48,822 nucleotides of DNA from Lysobacter antibioticus HS124 (GCF_000336385.2 NZ_HG424587.1:1-48822); one strand, 5' to 3'; positions 15,993 through 24,055 are shown, counted from the stretch's first letter. Notes: generated by a model not told the origin, from the letters alone. Numbers and translations: made by a program.

Positions 15993-17113
15993 CTACCCGC
16001 CGCCGCGATTTTCTCGCCGCTGGCGCGGCCGCCGCCGGCCTGCTGGCGTTGCCGGCTTATGCGCGCGCCGCGATCAAGGCCAAGACCCAACCGCTGAGCT
16101 TGCTGGTGCTCGGCGGCACCGGTTTCCTCGGCCCGCATTTCGTCGAGGCGGCGCGCCGTCGCGGCCACAAGCTGACCTTGTTCAATCGCGGCAAGACCGC
16201 GCCGGAGAAATTCGCCGGCGAAGAGTTCAGCGACATCGAACAACTGCACGGCGACCGCAAGACCGACATGAAGGCGCTGGAGGGCGAGCGCCGCTGGGAT
16301 GCGGTGTTGGACACATCGGCCTACCTGCCGGCCGACGTGACCCGCTCGGCCGGCCTGCTGGCGCCGCGCATCGGCCAGTATCTGCTGGTGTCGACGATCT
16401 CGGTCTACGCGCGCAACGACCTGCCGGCGGACGAGAACTCGCCCTTGGCCCAGCTCGCCGATCCGAACGTGAGCGAGGTGACCGGCGAGACCTACGGCGG
16501 GCTCAAGGCGCTGTGCGAAGCGGCGGCCGAACGCGAGGCGCCGGGGCGCACCACCATCGTCCGTCCTGGCCTGATCGTCGGCCCGGGCGACCGCACCGAT
16601 CGGTTTACTTACTGGCCGGCGCGCGCCGACCGCGGTGGCGAGATCCTCGCGCCCGGCAGCGCCGAGGACCCGACCCAGTTCATCGATGTGCGCGACCTGG
16701 CCGAGTTCCTGTTGACCATGATCGAGCGCCGTCGCTTCGGCATCTACAACGCCGACGCCGCACCGGGCGCGTTGACCATGGGCGCGGTGTTGGACGAGTC
16801 GCGGCGCGCGGCCGGGGCCAAGTCGAGCCTGACCTGGGTGCCGGCGGATTTCCTCGAAGCGCAGAAGGTCTCGCCGTGGCAGGACATGCCGGCGTGGATT
16901 CCGGCGCGCGGCGAATACGCCGGCTTCGGCCGCACCTCGGTGGCCAAGGCCCAGGCCGCCGGCTTGCGTCATCGACCTTTGCGCGACACCGTCCGCGATA
17001 CGTTGGCCTACTGGCGGCAATTGCCGGCCGAGCGCCGCGCCCAGCCCAAGGCGGGCATCGCGCCCGAGCGCGAGGCCGAGGTGCTCAAGGCCTGGCATGC
17101 CCGGACGACGTAG
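15989..17113 (+). CDS. Tat-exported NAD(P)-fold epimerase/dehydratase-like protein
   Basis: The ATG overlaps the stop of the second carrier by 4 bp. The 374-residue product starts with a twin-arginine signal (TTRRRDFLAAGAAAAGLLAL, cleavage near AYARA). The Rossmann start LSLLVLGGTGFLGPHFVEAA with GxxGxxG follows at about residues 40-46. Further blocks are LDTSAYLPADVTRSAGLLA, VRPGLIVGPGDRTDRFTYWP and FIDVRDLAEFLLTMIE, as in extended SDRs of the epimerase type. The usual YxxxK is modified: the position reads TYGGLKALCE, so Tyr and Lys are kept as Y-x3-K. A Tat signal implies that it folds with its cofactor in the cytoplasm and works in the periplasm, which is rare for this fold. The substrate is unknown. 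Confidence 0.87.
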   Translation: MTTRRRDFLAAGAAAAGLLALPAYARAAIKAKTQPLSLLVLGGTGFLGPHFVEAARRRGHKLTLFNRGKTAPEKFAGEEFSDIEQLHGDRKTDMKALEGERRWDAVLDTSAYLPADVTRSAGLLAPRIGQYLLVSTISVYARNDLPADENSPLAQLADPNVSEVTGETYGGLKALCEAAAEREAPGRTTIVRPGLIVGPGDRTDRFTYWPARADRGGEILAPGSAEDPTQFIDVRDLAEFLLTMIERRRFGIYNADAAPGALTMGAVLDESRRAAGAKSSLTWVPADFLEAQKVSPWQDMPAWIPARGEYAGFGRTSVAKAQAAGLRHRPLRDTVRDTLAYWRQLPAERRAQPKAGIAPEREAEVLKAWHARTT

Positions 17114-17222
17114 GCGATGGCGAAAGCGGCCCGGTGGGCGGCCGCTGCGCCGCTTCCGGTCCGCTATCGGCCTTCTTCTCTTCTGCCCTATGCTGGCGTG
17201 GATTCCCGCCTAGGACCGCGCC

Positions 17223-17573
17223 ATGCCCTGGATCGCCATCGCCCTGATCGCCCTGGTCGCGCTGCTGCACCTGTACTTCCTGGTGCTGGAAATGTTTCTG
17301 TGGACCAAGCCGCTGGGCATGAAGGTGTTCCGCAACACGCCGGAAAAGGCCGAGCTGACCCGGGTGCTGGCGGCGAACCAGGGGCTGTACAACGGCTTCC
17401 TGGTGGCGGGCCTGGTCTGGGGCCTGGCCTGCGCGCGGACCGATGTGGCGACCTTCTTCCTGGCCTGCGTGGTGGTCGCCGGCGTTTACGGCGCGGCGAC
17501 GGTCAGCCGGCGCATCTTCTACGTGCAGGCGGTGCCAGCGCTGGCCGCGCTGGCGGCGTTGTGGCTGCTGTAG
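17223..17573 (+). CDS. DUF1304-family small membrane protein
   Basis: The 116-residue protein has four predicted membrane helices: IAIALIALVALLHLYFLVLE, LVAGLVWGLACA, FLACVVVAGVYGAATV and ALAALAALWLL. The conserved features are the LEMFLWTKPLGMKVF stretch after helix 1 and the NQGLYNGFLVAG turn before helix 2, which match the DUF1304 family of inner-membrane proteins of unknown function. It lies 109 bp after the Tat-exported protein in the same direction. AGGA just upstream supports ATG 17223. Confidence 0.85.
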   Translation: MPWIAIALIALVALLHLYFLVLEMFLWTKPLGMKVFRNTPEKAELTRVLAANQGLYNGFLVAGLVWGLACARTDVATFFLACVVVAGVYGAATVSRRIFYVQAVPALAALAALWLL

Positions 17574-18011
17574 CCGGCATCGAGGGGCGTCGTGCGGCGC
17601 GACTGCGCTGATCGCCCCGGCCACGGACCTTTCCCGCTGTCCGCACCGGGCTTCGCTGCGCGCTGCGTCGATGCGGTGCCTGGGCGCGATCCACGACCGC
17701 GCAGGCGTCGGCCAGACTGACCGAATCGAGCCGGAGGCACCAGCCCGCATCGCGGGATAAACAGTCCCGAATCGTCGCAAACGCGCTAAGTGCGCAGTTC
17801 GCAAGGCCGGCGGCCGCCGTTCGCGCTGCGGAACGATGAGGCTGCATGCGACGCGGTTTATCGGCCTGCCGCCGCCCGCTAGATTGACCCGCATGCACCG
17901 GCTCGCGGTGCGGTGTCTGTCTCCTCCTTCCCGATCTTGCGTCCGCGTAGCGGCCCTGCGCCGCTGTCGCGCGTGCTTTCGTCTTCCGGTATTCGTCTCG
18001 CGGAGTCTGTC
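17574..18011. other. Intergenic region, no gene seen
   Basis: This 438-bp gap between the DUF1304 gene and the MFS exporter has no frame with a plausible start and domain; a reading into it from GTG 17913 only adds 33 unconserved residues to the exporter. No terminator-like hairpin with a T tract or clear promoter was found. Confidence 0.5.
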
Positions 18012-19187
18012 GTGCTTCTTCCCCTGCTACTGCTTTCGGCCGCCGGGTTCACGGTGCTGACCACCGAATTCATCCTGGTCGGCCTGCTGCCGCCGCTGGC
18101 GCGCGATCTCGGTGTCAGCGTGTCGCAAGCCGGTTTGCTGGTGACCTTGTTCGCGTTCGCGGTCGCCGCCAGCGGTCCGTTCCTGACCGCGTATTTTTCG
18201 CGCTTCGAACGCAAGCGTTTGTTCATCGTGGTGCTGTTGCTGTTCGCCGCGTCCAATGCGATCGCGGCGATGGCGCCCAACCTGGGCGTGATGGCCTTGG
18301 CGCGGCTGATCCCCGCGCTCGGCGTGCCGGTGTTCTGGGCCCTGGCCAGCGAGACCGCGGTCGACCTGGCCGGGCAGGAGCGCGCCGGCCGCGCGATCTC
18401 GGTGATCTCGTTCGGGGTCATATGCGCGACCGTGATCGGCGTGCCGACCGGCACCCTGATCGCCGACGCCTTCGGCTGGCGCGCCGCCTTCGTCGCCCTG
18501 GCGATCGCCTCGCTGGTCAAGGCGGCGATGTTGTTCGCCTTCCTGCCCGACCACCGCAACGACCAGCCGCAACCGCGCCTGCTCGAGCAGTTCCGGGTGC
18601 TGCGCGACCCGCGCGTCGGCGGCCACGTGCTGCTGTCGGTGATCCTGTTCACCGGCATGTTCACCGCCTATACCTACCTGGCCGACCTGTTCGAGCGCCT
18701 GGCCGGCTTCGACGGGCAAGTGGTGGGCTGGGCGCTGATGGCCTTCGGTGCGGTCGGCCTAATCGGCAACAGCCTCGGCGGCCGCTACGTCGACCGCCAC
18801 CCGCTGGCGGTGTCGTTGATCTTCAGCGTGCCGATGGCGCTTGGCCTGGTCCTGGTGGTGCCCTCGATCCAGTCGTTGCCGTTGTTCGCAGCGACCCTGG
18901 CCCTGTGGGGCGTGACCCAGGCCGCGCTGTTTCCGGTCAGCCACGTGCGGGTGATGAAGTCGGCGCCGCAAGCCCCGGCCTTCGCCGCCTCGCTCAATAT
19001 CTCCGGCGCCAACCTCGGCATCGGCGTCGGCGCCATCGTCGGCGGCCGGGTCATCGACGCGATCGGCGTCGGCGCGCTGGGCTATGCCGCGGCGGCGATC
19101 GTGGCGGTGTCGGTATTGCTGGGCCTGCTGTTGTTGGCGGCAGGGGGCGGCCGGCCGCCGCAGGCGGGCGAGGGCGCAGTCGCCTGA
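18012..19187 (+). CDS. MFS efflux transporter (DHA1/AraJ-like)
   Basis: The 391-residue product has about 12 membrane helices and the DHA1 drug/sugar exporter hallmarks. The first helix reads VLTTEFILVGLLPPLARDLG, followed by VSVSQAGLLVTLFAFAVAAS and the loop 2-3 region SRFERKRLFIV. Motif C-like GVICATVIGVPTGTLIADAF is present, as is FGWRAAFVALAIA. Start at GTG 18012 is favoured by GGAG at 18002-18005 with 6-bp spacing and gives the normal length; a GTG at 17913 would add a 33-residue Ser/Arg tail. Homologues export sugars, nucleosides or drugs; the substrate is not deducible. Its 3' end is 31 bp from a convergent membrane-protein gene. Confidence 0.88.
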   Translation: MLLPLLLLSAAGFTVLTTEFILVGLLPPLARDLGVSVSQAGLLVTLFAFAVAASGPFLTAYFSRFERKRLFIVVLLLFAASNAIAAMAPNLGVMALARLIPALGVPVFWALASETAVDLAGQERAGRAISVISFGVICATVIGVPTGTLIADAFGWRAAFVALAIASLVKAAMLFAFLPDHRNDQPQPRLLEQFRVLRDPRVGGHVLLSVILFTGMFTAYTYLADLFERLAGFDGQVVGWALMAFGAVGLIGNSLGGRYVDRHPLAVSLIFSVPMALGLVLVVPSIQSLPLFAATLALWGVTQAALFPVSHVRVMKSAPQAPAFAASLNISGANLGIGVGAIVGGRVIDAIGVGALGYAAAAIVAVSVLLGLLLLAAGGGRPPQAGEGAVA

Positions 19188-19218
19188 ATCGTCGCCGCCG
19201 GGCTGCCGGGCGTGCCGA

Positions 19219-19596
19219 TCAATAGAACAACGGCGCAGCGAAAACCGCCGCGCCGAGCACGAACAGCGCGGTCAGCGCATGAATCATCGGCCGGTTGATG
19301 CGCAGGAACACGAACTGCTCGATCGTCCGCCCGACCCAGAACAAGGCCATGCCGGCCAGCACCGCGCGGCCCAGCGCGGTGCTGCGCAGCTCGTCGGTGT
19401 AGAAGAAGCACAGCGCGGCGATGCCGAGCAGGACGTAGATCAGGCGCAGGTTGAGGATCTGCAGGATCGCGCGGTCGGCGACGGTGGCGGCCTGCAGGTT
19501 GCGGCGCCAGCCGAACAGTTTCCAGAAGGCCATGTGGAAGGCGGCGAAGGCCAGACTGTGCAGGCCGCCGAGCCAGATCCAGGCGCTTGCGCTCAT
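19219..19596 (-). CDS. Four-helix integral membrane protein, unknown function
   Basis: The 125-residue protein, from ATG 19596 with GGAGA upstream, contains four hydrophobic segments: WIWLGGLHSLAFAAFHMAFW, LILNLRLIYVLLGIAALCFFY-like, AVLAGMALFWVGRTIEQFVF and ALTALFVLGAAVFAAPLFY. Conserved-looking polar residues in the helices (His in SLAFAAFHMAF, Arg and Glu in VGRTIEQF) suggest more than a passive anchor. I do not recognise the family. It is convergent with the MFS gene and 80 bp downstream of the thioesterase gene on the same strand, so both may share a message. Confidence 0.72.
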   Translation of the reverse strand: MSASAWIWLGGLHSLAFAAFHMAFWKLFGWRRNLQAATVADRAILQILNLRLIYVLLGIAALCFFYTDELRSTALGRAVLAGMALFWVGRTIEQFVFLRINRPMIHALTALFVLGAAVFAAPLFY

Positions 19597-19676
19597 GGCA
19601 GGTCTCCCGATGCCGAGTGCCTTAGGGCCGGATGCTACGCCGGCCTGCGGCCGCAGGTTGTGCCCGGAGCGCGGGA

Positions 19677-20153
19677 TCAGCCGCGTTTGGGCTTGGGCGA
19701 GACGCGCATCGCGATGCGGGCGCGGAACACCGCGTCGCCGGCGGGATCGGTGACGACGACGTCGACCGGCAGGTCGTAGGCGCTGTCGGATTCGACGATG
19801 GGTGCGGCCGGGGTGGCGACGGCGCGGACCGTGCCGACCGCTTTCTTGAGATATTCCACGCTCATGCCGACCGGGATCCAGCGCATCGACCGGGGGATGC
19901 TGACGTCGGTCATCACCCCGCCGGTGAGTTCGGCCAGGTTGCACATGGCGATGGCGTGGACGGTGCCGAGGTGGTTGGTGATGGCGCGGCGGTGGCGCAT
20001 GGTCGCGCTGCAACGGCCCGGTTCGAGGGACTCGAAACGCGGCGAGATGCTGGCGAAGTAGGGCGCCTTGAAGCAGACGGCGCGGCTGAACAGCCAGTGG
20101 CCGGCGGGGTAGCGGGTGAGCTTGCGGTAGAGGGCGAGGACGTTGGCGCTCAT
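19677..20153 (-). CDS. Hotdog-fold thioesterase-like protein (DUF4442 type)
   Basis: The 158-residue product matches single-hotdog DUF4442/PaaI-like proteins: the central helix NHLGTVHAIAMCNLAELTGG is the family hallmark, with preceding strands SLEPGRCSATMRHRRAITNH and later VEYLKKAVGTVRAVATPAAP and YDLPVDVVVTDPAGDAVFRA. These enzymes probably hydrolyse acyl-CoA thioesters; location on the same strand as fadE downstream is consistent with fatty-acid metabolism but does not prove it. A pentanucleotide repeat lies 21-45 bp before its ATG, so expression could vary with repeat number. Confidence 0.83.
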   Translation of the reverse strand: MSANVLALYRKLTRYPAGHWLFSRAVCFKAPYFASISPRFESLEPGRCSATMRHRRAITNHLGTVHAIAMCNLAELTGGVMTDVSIPRSMRWIPVGMSVEYLKKAVGTVRAVATPAAPIVESDSAYDLPVDVVVTDPAGDAVFRARIAMRVSPKPKRG

Positions 20154-20173
20154 GGCGGTGGCAGGGCTGGGCT

Positions 20174-20198
20174 GAATTGAATTGAATTGAATTGAATT
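20174..20198. repeat. Pentanucleotide tandem repeat (GAATT)x5
   Basis: Five perfect GAATT units (AATTC on the gene strand), followed by GAATG. It lies immediately upstream of the minus-strand thioesterase start (20153), in the region expected to hold its leader or promoter. Confidence 0.95.
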
Positions 20199-20366
20199 GA
20201 ATGATGAAAGGGGCGGATGGCTTCCGGACGTCGATCCCGCTAGGGCATGAATCCAGCGGCTCTATCGCGAGATGGCTTTGAAGGCTCGGGGTCCTCCCTT
20301 CGCGAGGATGACGGTAGACGGGATGTGCGCGCGGCTGGATCTGGACTCCGCCGAGGCATGATCGTT

Positions 20367-20527
20367 CCGGATGCCGGATGCCGGATGCCGGATGCCGGAT
20401 GCCGGATGCCGGATGCCCAAATCCCAAATCCCAAATCCCAAATCCCAAATCCCAAATCCCAAATCCCTAATCCCTAATCCCTAATCCCTAATCCCTAGTC
20501 CCTAATCCCTAATCCCTAATCCCATAT
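20367..20527. repeat. 23-unit heptanucleotide array with three subtypes in one register
   Basis: The array is 161 bp in strict 7-bp register: CCGGATG x7 (20367-20415), CCCAAAT x7 (20416-20464), then CCCTAAT x4, CCCTAGT, CCCTAAT x3 and CCCATAT (20465-20527). It lies between the fadE terminator and the thioesterase upstream region. Related CCCGAAT/CCCAAAT heptads occur at 23228-23350 and 29878-29905. Apparent peptides such as GFGIWDL repeats read across it are artefacts of the heptads. Confidence 0.97.
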
Positions 20528-20558
20528 CGAAAACGGCGGCCCCAGGCCGCCGTTTTCG
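20528..20558 (-). terminator. Intrinsic terminator of fadE
   Basis: CGAAAACGGCGGC (20528-20540) pairs perfectly with GCCGCCGTTTTCG (20546-20558), plus a C-G pair closing a 3-nt loop. On the minus strand the 3' arm ends GTTTTCG. It lies 12 bp beyond the fadE stop and abuts the heptad array. Confidence 0.8.
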
Positions 20559-20570
20559 GTTCCGCAAGGC

Positions 20571-23057
20571 TTACGCCGCCGCGCGGGTATCGCCGTGATG
20601 GCCGCCGTCGTCGGCGTAGGGCTTGTAGCCCGCCGAGCGCAGTTCCGCGGCGTCGAAGTCGTCGACGCTGATGGTGTCGATGGTCATCTCGCGCAGTTCT
20701 TCCAGCTGTTTGCGCTCCTCGGCGGTGATCCAGCCTTCGCGCACGCCTTCGTCGAGCTGGCTGGCGAAGTCCAGCGCCTGGATGTCGCTGTTCTTCAGCG
20801 CCTTGAGGAACTTGCGCTCGACCGGCTCGGCCAGGATCACCTTCTGCAGGTAGCTGTTGATGCGGCCGGCCGGGTTGTTCGCGCAGGGGGTGGTGAACAC
20901 GCCCTCGGCGAGGCGGTCGCGGGCGTCGTTGGGCGACATCAGCAGCGACGCGGCGCGGTGGCCGAGGCGGTCGCTCGGCGCCTGGGCGCGGCGGCCCCAG
21001 GGGAAGATCAGCGCCCACAGCAGCCAGCCGACCGGACGGATCGGGAAGTTGCGCAGCGCGCCGGACAGGGCCAGTTCGATCTTGTGCACGGCATCGTGGA
21101 AGGCCCAGGCCAACAGCGGCTGGTCGCCGGCCGGACGGCCCTGGTCCTCGTAGCGCTTGAGCATGCTGCTGGCGATGTACAACTGGCTCAGCACGTCGCC
21201 CAGGCGGCCCGACAGCGACTCCTTGAACTTCAGCTTGCCGCCGAGCAGCAGCATCGAGGTATCGGCCATCAGCGCCAGAGTCGCCGAGTAGCGGTTGAGC
21301 TTGCGGTAGTAGCGGCGGGTGTAGGTGTCGCCCGGGGCGGCACCGAGCTTGGCGCCGGTGATGCCGAACCACCAGCTGCGCACCGCGTTGGAGATCGCGA
21401 AGCCGATGTGGCCGAACAGGTTCTGGTCGAACTCGCGCAGCGCCTGCGCCTTGTCCGGCAGCATCGCCGCCTTCATTTCCTTGAGCACCCACGGGTGGCA
21501 CAGGATCGCGCCCTGGCCGAAGATCATCAGCGAGCGGGTCATGATGTTGGCGCCTTCGACCGTGATCATGATCGGCAGCGCCTGCCAGTTGCGGCCGGCG
21601 TAGTTCTTCGGACCGAGGATGATGCCCTTGCCGCCGTGGATGTCCATCACGTCGGTGGCGACTTCGCGCGCCATCTCGGTGCAGTGGTACTTGGCGATGG
21701 TCGAGGGCACGGCCGGGTTTTCGCCGCGTGCGACCGCGGCCGCGGTGGCCTGCGACAGCGCGCTGATCGCATAGGCCTTACCGGCGATGCGGGCCAGCGC
21801 TTCCTCGACGCCTTCGAAGCGGCCGACCGACAGGCCGAACTGCTTGCGGATGCGGGCGTAGGCGCCGGTCACGACCGCGCCCATCTTGGCGCCGCCGCTG
21901 CCGGAGGAGGGCAGGGTGATCGAGCGGCCGATCGACAGGCATTCGACCAGCATCTGCCAGCCCTTGCCGGCATAGGCTTCGCCGCCGATCAGCTGGCTCA
22001 GCGGGATGAACACTTCCTTGCCGTGAATCGGACCGTTCTGGAAGGTGCAGTTGAGCGGGAAGTGGCGACGGCCGACTTCGACCCCGGCGGTGTCGCGCGG
22101 CAGCAGGGCCAGGGTGATGCCGATGTCGCGCTTGTCGCCGATCAGGCCGTCCGGGTCGTACATGCGGAAGGCCAGGCCGATCAGGGTCGCGACCGGGGCC
22201 AGGGTGATGTAGCGCTTATCGAAGGTGAGCTTGACGCCGACCACGCGGGCGCCGTTCCAGTCGCCCATGGTGACGATGCCGTAGTCTGGAATCGAGGTCG
22301 CGTCGGAACCGGCCCAGGGGCCGGTCAGGCCGAAGCAGGGCACTTCGCGGCCGTCGGCCAGGCGCGGCAGGTAATGCTCCTTCTGCTCCTTGGTGCCGTA
22401 GTGCATCAGCAGCTCGGCCGGGCCCAGCGAGTTGGGCACGCCGACGGTGGAGCTGACCACGCTCGACACCGAAGCCAGCTTCTGGATCACCTTGTGGTTG
22501 GCCAGCGCCGAGAAGCCCAGGCCGCCGTATTCCTTCGGGATGTTGAGGCCGAAGAACTTGTTCTTCTTGACGAAGTCCCACAGCGCCGGCGACAGGTCCG
22601 CATCGATGTGCGTGATCTGCCAGTCGTTGGTCATCTTGCACAGCTCTTCGGTCGGGCCGTCGAGGAAGGCCTGCTCCTCGGCGGTCAGCTCCGGCTTGGG
22701 CTGCGACAGCAACTGCTGCCAGTCCGGCTTGCCCGAGAACAGCTCGCCTTCGAAGCCGACCGTGCCGGCCTCCAGCGCGGTGCGCTCGGTTTCCGACAGC
22801 GGCGGCAGGATCTTGGTGTAGAAGCCGAGCAGCGGCTTGGTGATCAGCGGCAGGCGGATCTGCGGGATCAGCAGCGGCACCGCGATCAGCGCGACCAGCA
22901 CCGCGGCGACGACGGTCGCGGTCGGATTGGCGCCGAGCAGGTAACAGCCGACCAGCACGGTGGCGGTCAACGCGGCCCAGACCGGCAGACGGAGGCGGTG
23001 GTAGGCGGCGATGGCGCCGACGAGAAGGAAGGCAAGGAAGGGGATCGCGATACTCAT
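20571..23057 (-). CDS. fadE: Acyl-CoA dehydrogenase, FadE type
   Basis: FadE catalyses the first step of beta-oxidation, FAD-dependent 2,3-dehydrogenation of acyl-CoA. The product is 828 residues, matching the long FadE class (E. coli about 814). The N-terminal 70 residues hold two or three membrane segments (IAIPFLAFLLVGAIAAYHRL, VWAALTATVLVGCYLL, VVAAVLVALIAVPLLI). The dehydrogenase core has CFGLTGPWAGSDATSIPD, LPSSGSGGAKMGAVVTGAYA, and the catalytic-base block MITVEGANIMTRSLMIFGQG, as in FadE. A C-terminal domain of about 280 residues follows. Start at ATG 23057, preceded by GGAGCG; upstream in-frame sequence to 23159 is Arg-rich. The gene is divergent from a TetR regulator, the likely controller. 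Confidence 0.95.
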   Translation of the reverse strand: MSIAIPFLAFLLVGAIAAYHRLRLPVWAALTATVLVGCYLLGANPTATVVAAVLVALIAVPLLIPQIRLPLITKPLLGFYTKILPPLSETERTALEAGTVGFEGELFSGKPDWQQLLSQPKPELTAEEQAFLDGPTEELCKMTNDWQITHIDADLSPALWDFVKKNKFFGLNIPKEYGGLGFSALANHKVIQKLASVSSVVSSTVGVPNSLGPAELLMHYGTKEQKEHYLPRLADGREVPCFGLTGPWAGSDATSIPDYGIVTMGDWNGARVVGVKLTFDKRYITLAPVATLIGLAFRMYDPDGLIGDKRDIGITLALLPRDTAGVEVGRRHFPLNCTFQNGPIHGKEVFIPLSQLIGGEAYAGKGWQMLVECLSIGRSITLPSSGSGGAKMGAVVTGAYARIRKQFGLSVGRFEGVEEALARIAGKAYAISALSQATAAAVARGENPAVPSTIAKYHCTEMAREVATDVMDIHGGKGIILGPKNYAGRNWQALPIMITVEGANIMTRSLMIFGQGAILCHPWVLKEMKAAMLPDKAQALREFDQNLFGHIGFAISNAVRSWWFGITGAKLGAAPGDTYTRRYYRKLNRYSATLALMADTSMLLLGGKLKFKESLSGRLGDVLSQLYIASSMLKRYEDQGRPAGDQPLLAWAFHDAVHKIELALSGALRNFPIRPVGWLLWALIFPWGRRAQAPSDRLGHRAASLLMSPNDARDRLAEGVFTTPCANNPAGRINSYLQKVILAEPVERKFLKALKNSDIQALDFASQLDEGVREGWITAEERKQLEELREMTIDTISVDDFDAAELRSAGYKPYADDGGHHGDTRAAA

Positions 23058-23180
23058 GGCGGCGCTCCGGAGGATGCGGCTAAGACTCAAGCTAGTCGGA
23101 TGCGCGTGACGCCGGCGGCGATGGCGGGACCGGCCTCCGTGCGGCGCCCCGGCATTCAAACGCTGGCATCAAACGCGTAA

Positions 23181-23196
23181 CATACGGCCGAGTATG
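23181..23196. promoter_or_regulatory. Inverted repeat in the fadE upstream region (candidate operator)
   Basis: CATAC-GGCCGA-GTATG, 124 bp upstream of the fadE start. It shares the GTATGG core with the second inverted repeat before the TetR gene (23382-23396). Confidence 0.4.
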
Positions 23197-23227
23197 GAAT
23201 CGCGTTTCTGAGCTGTCAACCGGGCGC

Positions 23228-23350
23228 GGGATTGGGGAGTGGGGATTGGGGGATTCGTGCGCGGCGGCCGGAAGGGCGTGGGGTTTCTGAATGGGACTCG
23301 GGCTTTTGCTTGAACGAATCCCGAATCCCGAATCCCAAATCCCTACTCCC
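23228..23350. repeat. Two opposed heptad clusters between fadE and the TetR gene
   Basis: Units GGGATTG, GGGAGTG and GGGATTG occur at about 23229-23249, and the complementary series CGAATCC x3, CAAATCC, CTACTCC occurs at 23316-23350. The two clusters are inverted relative to each other and could pair into a long imperfect hairpin with a loop of about 60 nt. Confidence 0.85.
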
Positions 23351-23381
23351 GTCGCTTTTGCTGCACTGCGTACTGTTCCCG

Positions 23382-23396
23382 ACCATGGCGTATGGT
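23382..23396. promoter_or_regulatory. Inverted repeat just upstream of the TetR gene (candidate operator)
   Basis: ACCAT-GGCGT-ATGGT ends 14 bp before the TetR ATG, a typical place for an autoregulatory operator. Confidence 0.45.
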
Positions 23397-23410
23397 TAAA
23401 CTTGTCATCC

Positions 23411-24055
23411 ATGAGCCAGACCGCCCCGACCAAGCCCGAGCCGAAGCTCGACACGACCGCCGCGACCGAGTCCAAGGCCGAGGCGAAACCCGAGCGCAGC
23501 GGACGATTGAGCGCCGACGATTGGGCGCAGGCCGCGCTCGATCTGATCGCCGAACAAGGCGTCGCGGCGGTGGCGGTGGAGCCGCTGGCGCGCCGGCTCG
23601 GCGTCACCAAGGGCAGCTTCTACTGGCATTTCCCCTCGCGCGATGCGCTGCTGGTGGCCGCGCTCGAGCGTTGGGAAAAAGTCGAGCAGGAAACCGTGTT
23701 CGGCCAGCTCGAACCGATTCCGGACCCGCGCCAGCGCCTGCGCTCGCTGTTCCACCTCGTCGCGCACGAGGTCAAGTCGCACATCATCTATTCCGAGTTG
23801 CTCAAGGCGCTGGATCATCCCGCCGTGCAGCCGGTGATCGGCCGCGTTTCCGAACGCCGCCTGGATTACCTCACCGCTTCCTTCCGCCAGGCCGGCCTCA
23901 GCCGCACCGATGCGCAGCATCGCGCCCGCCTGCTCTACGCCGCCTACGTCGGCTTCCTGCAGCTGAACCTGCAGCTGCACCAGACCCGCATGCAACACGA
24001 CGAATTCGAGGCCTATGTCGAGCACATGATGGCCACGCTCATTCCGTCGTCGTAA
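23411..24055 (+). CDS. TetR/AcrR-family transcriptional regulator
   Basis: The 214-residue product has a Lys/Glu/Ala-rich N-terminal extension of about 35 residues and then a TetR DNA-binding domain: WAQAALDLIAEQGVAAVAVE, PLARRLGVTKGSFYWHFPSR, DALLVAALERWEKVE. The C-terminal ligand domain of about 120 residues is helical (HIIYSELLKALDHPAVQPVI, ARLLYAAYVGFLQLNLQLHQ). It is divergent from fadE (353 bp between starts) and 40 bp upstream of pckG, so it may repress fadE and itself, and may lie on the pckG message. Two inverted repeats in the shared region are candidate operators. Start at ATG 23411 is preferred; an upstream start would read through heptad repeats. Confidence 0.9.
   Translation: MSQTAPTKPEPKLDTTAATESKAEAKPERSGRLSADDWAQAALDLIAEQGVAAVAVEPLARRLGVTKGSFYWHFPSRDALLVAALERWEKVEQETVFGQLEPIPDPRQRLRSLFHLVAHEVKSHIIYSELLKALDHPAVQPVIGRVSERRLDYLTASFRQAGLSRTDAQHRARLLYAAYVGFLQLNLQLHQTRMQHDEFEAYVEHMMATLIPSS

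Noticed and set aside
20219-20477. Frames encoding GFGIWDL or IRHPASG repeats
   Set aside because: They are produced by the 7-bp array: three heptads make seven codons. No start signal or non-repetitive domain is present.
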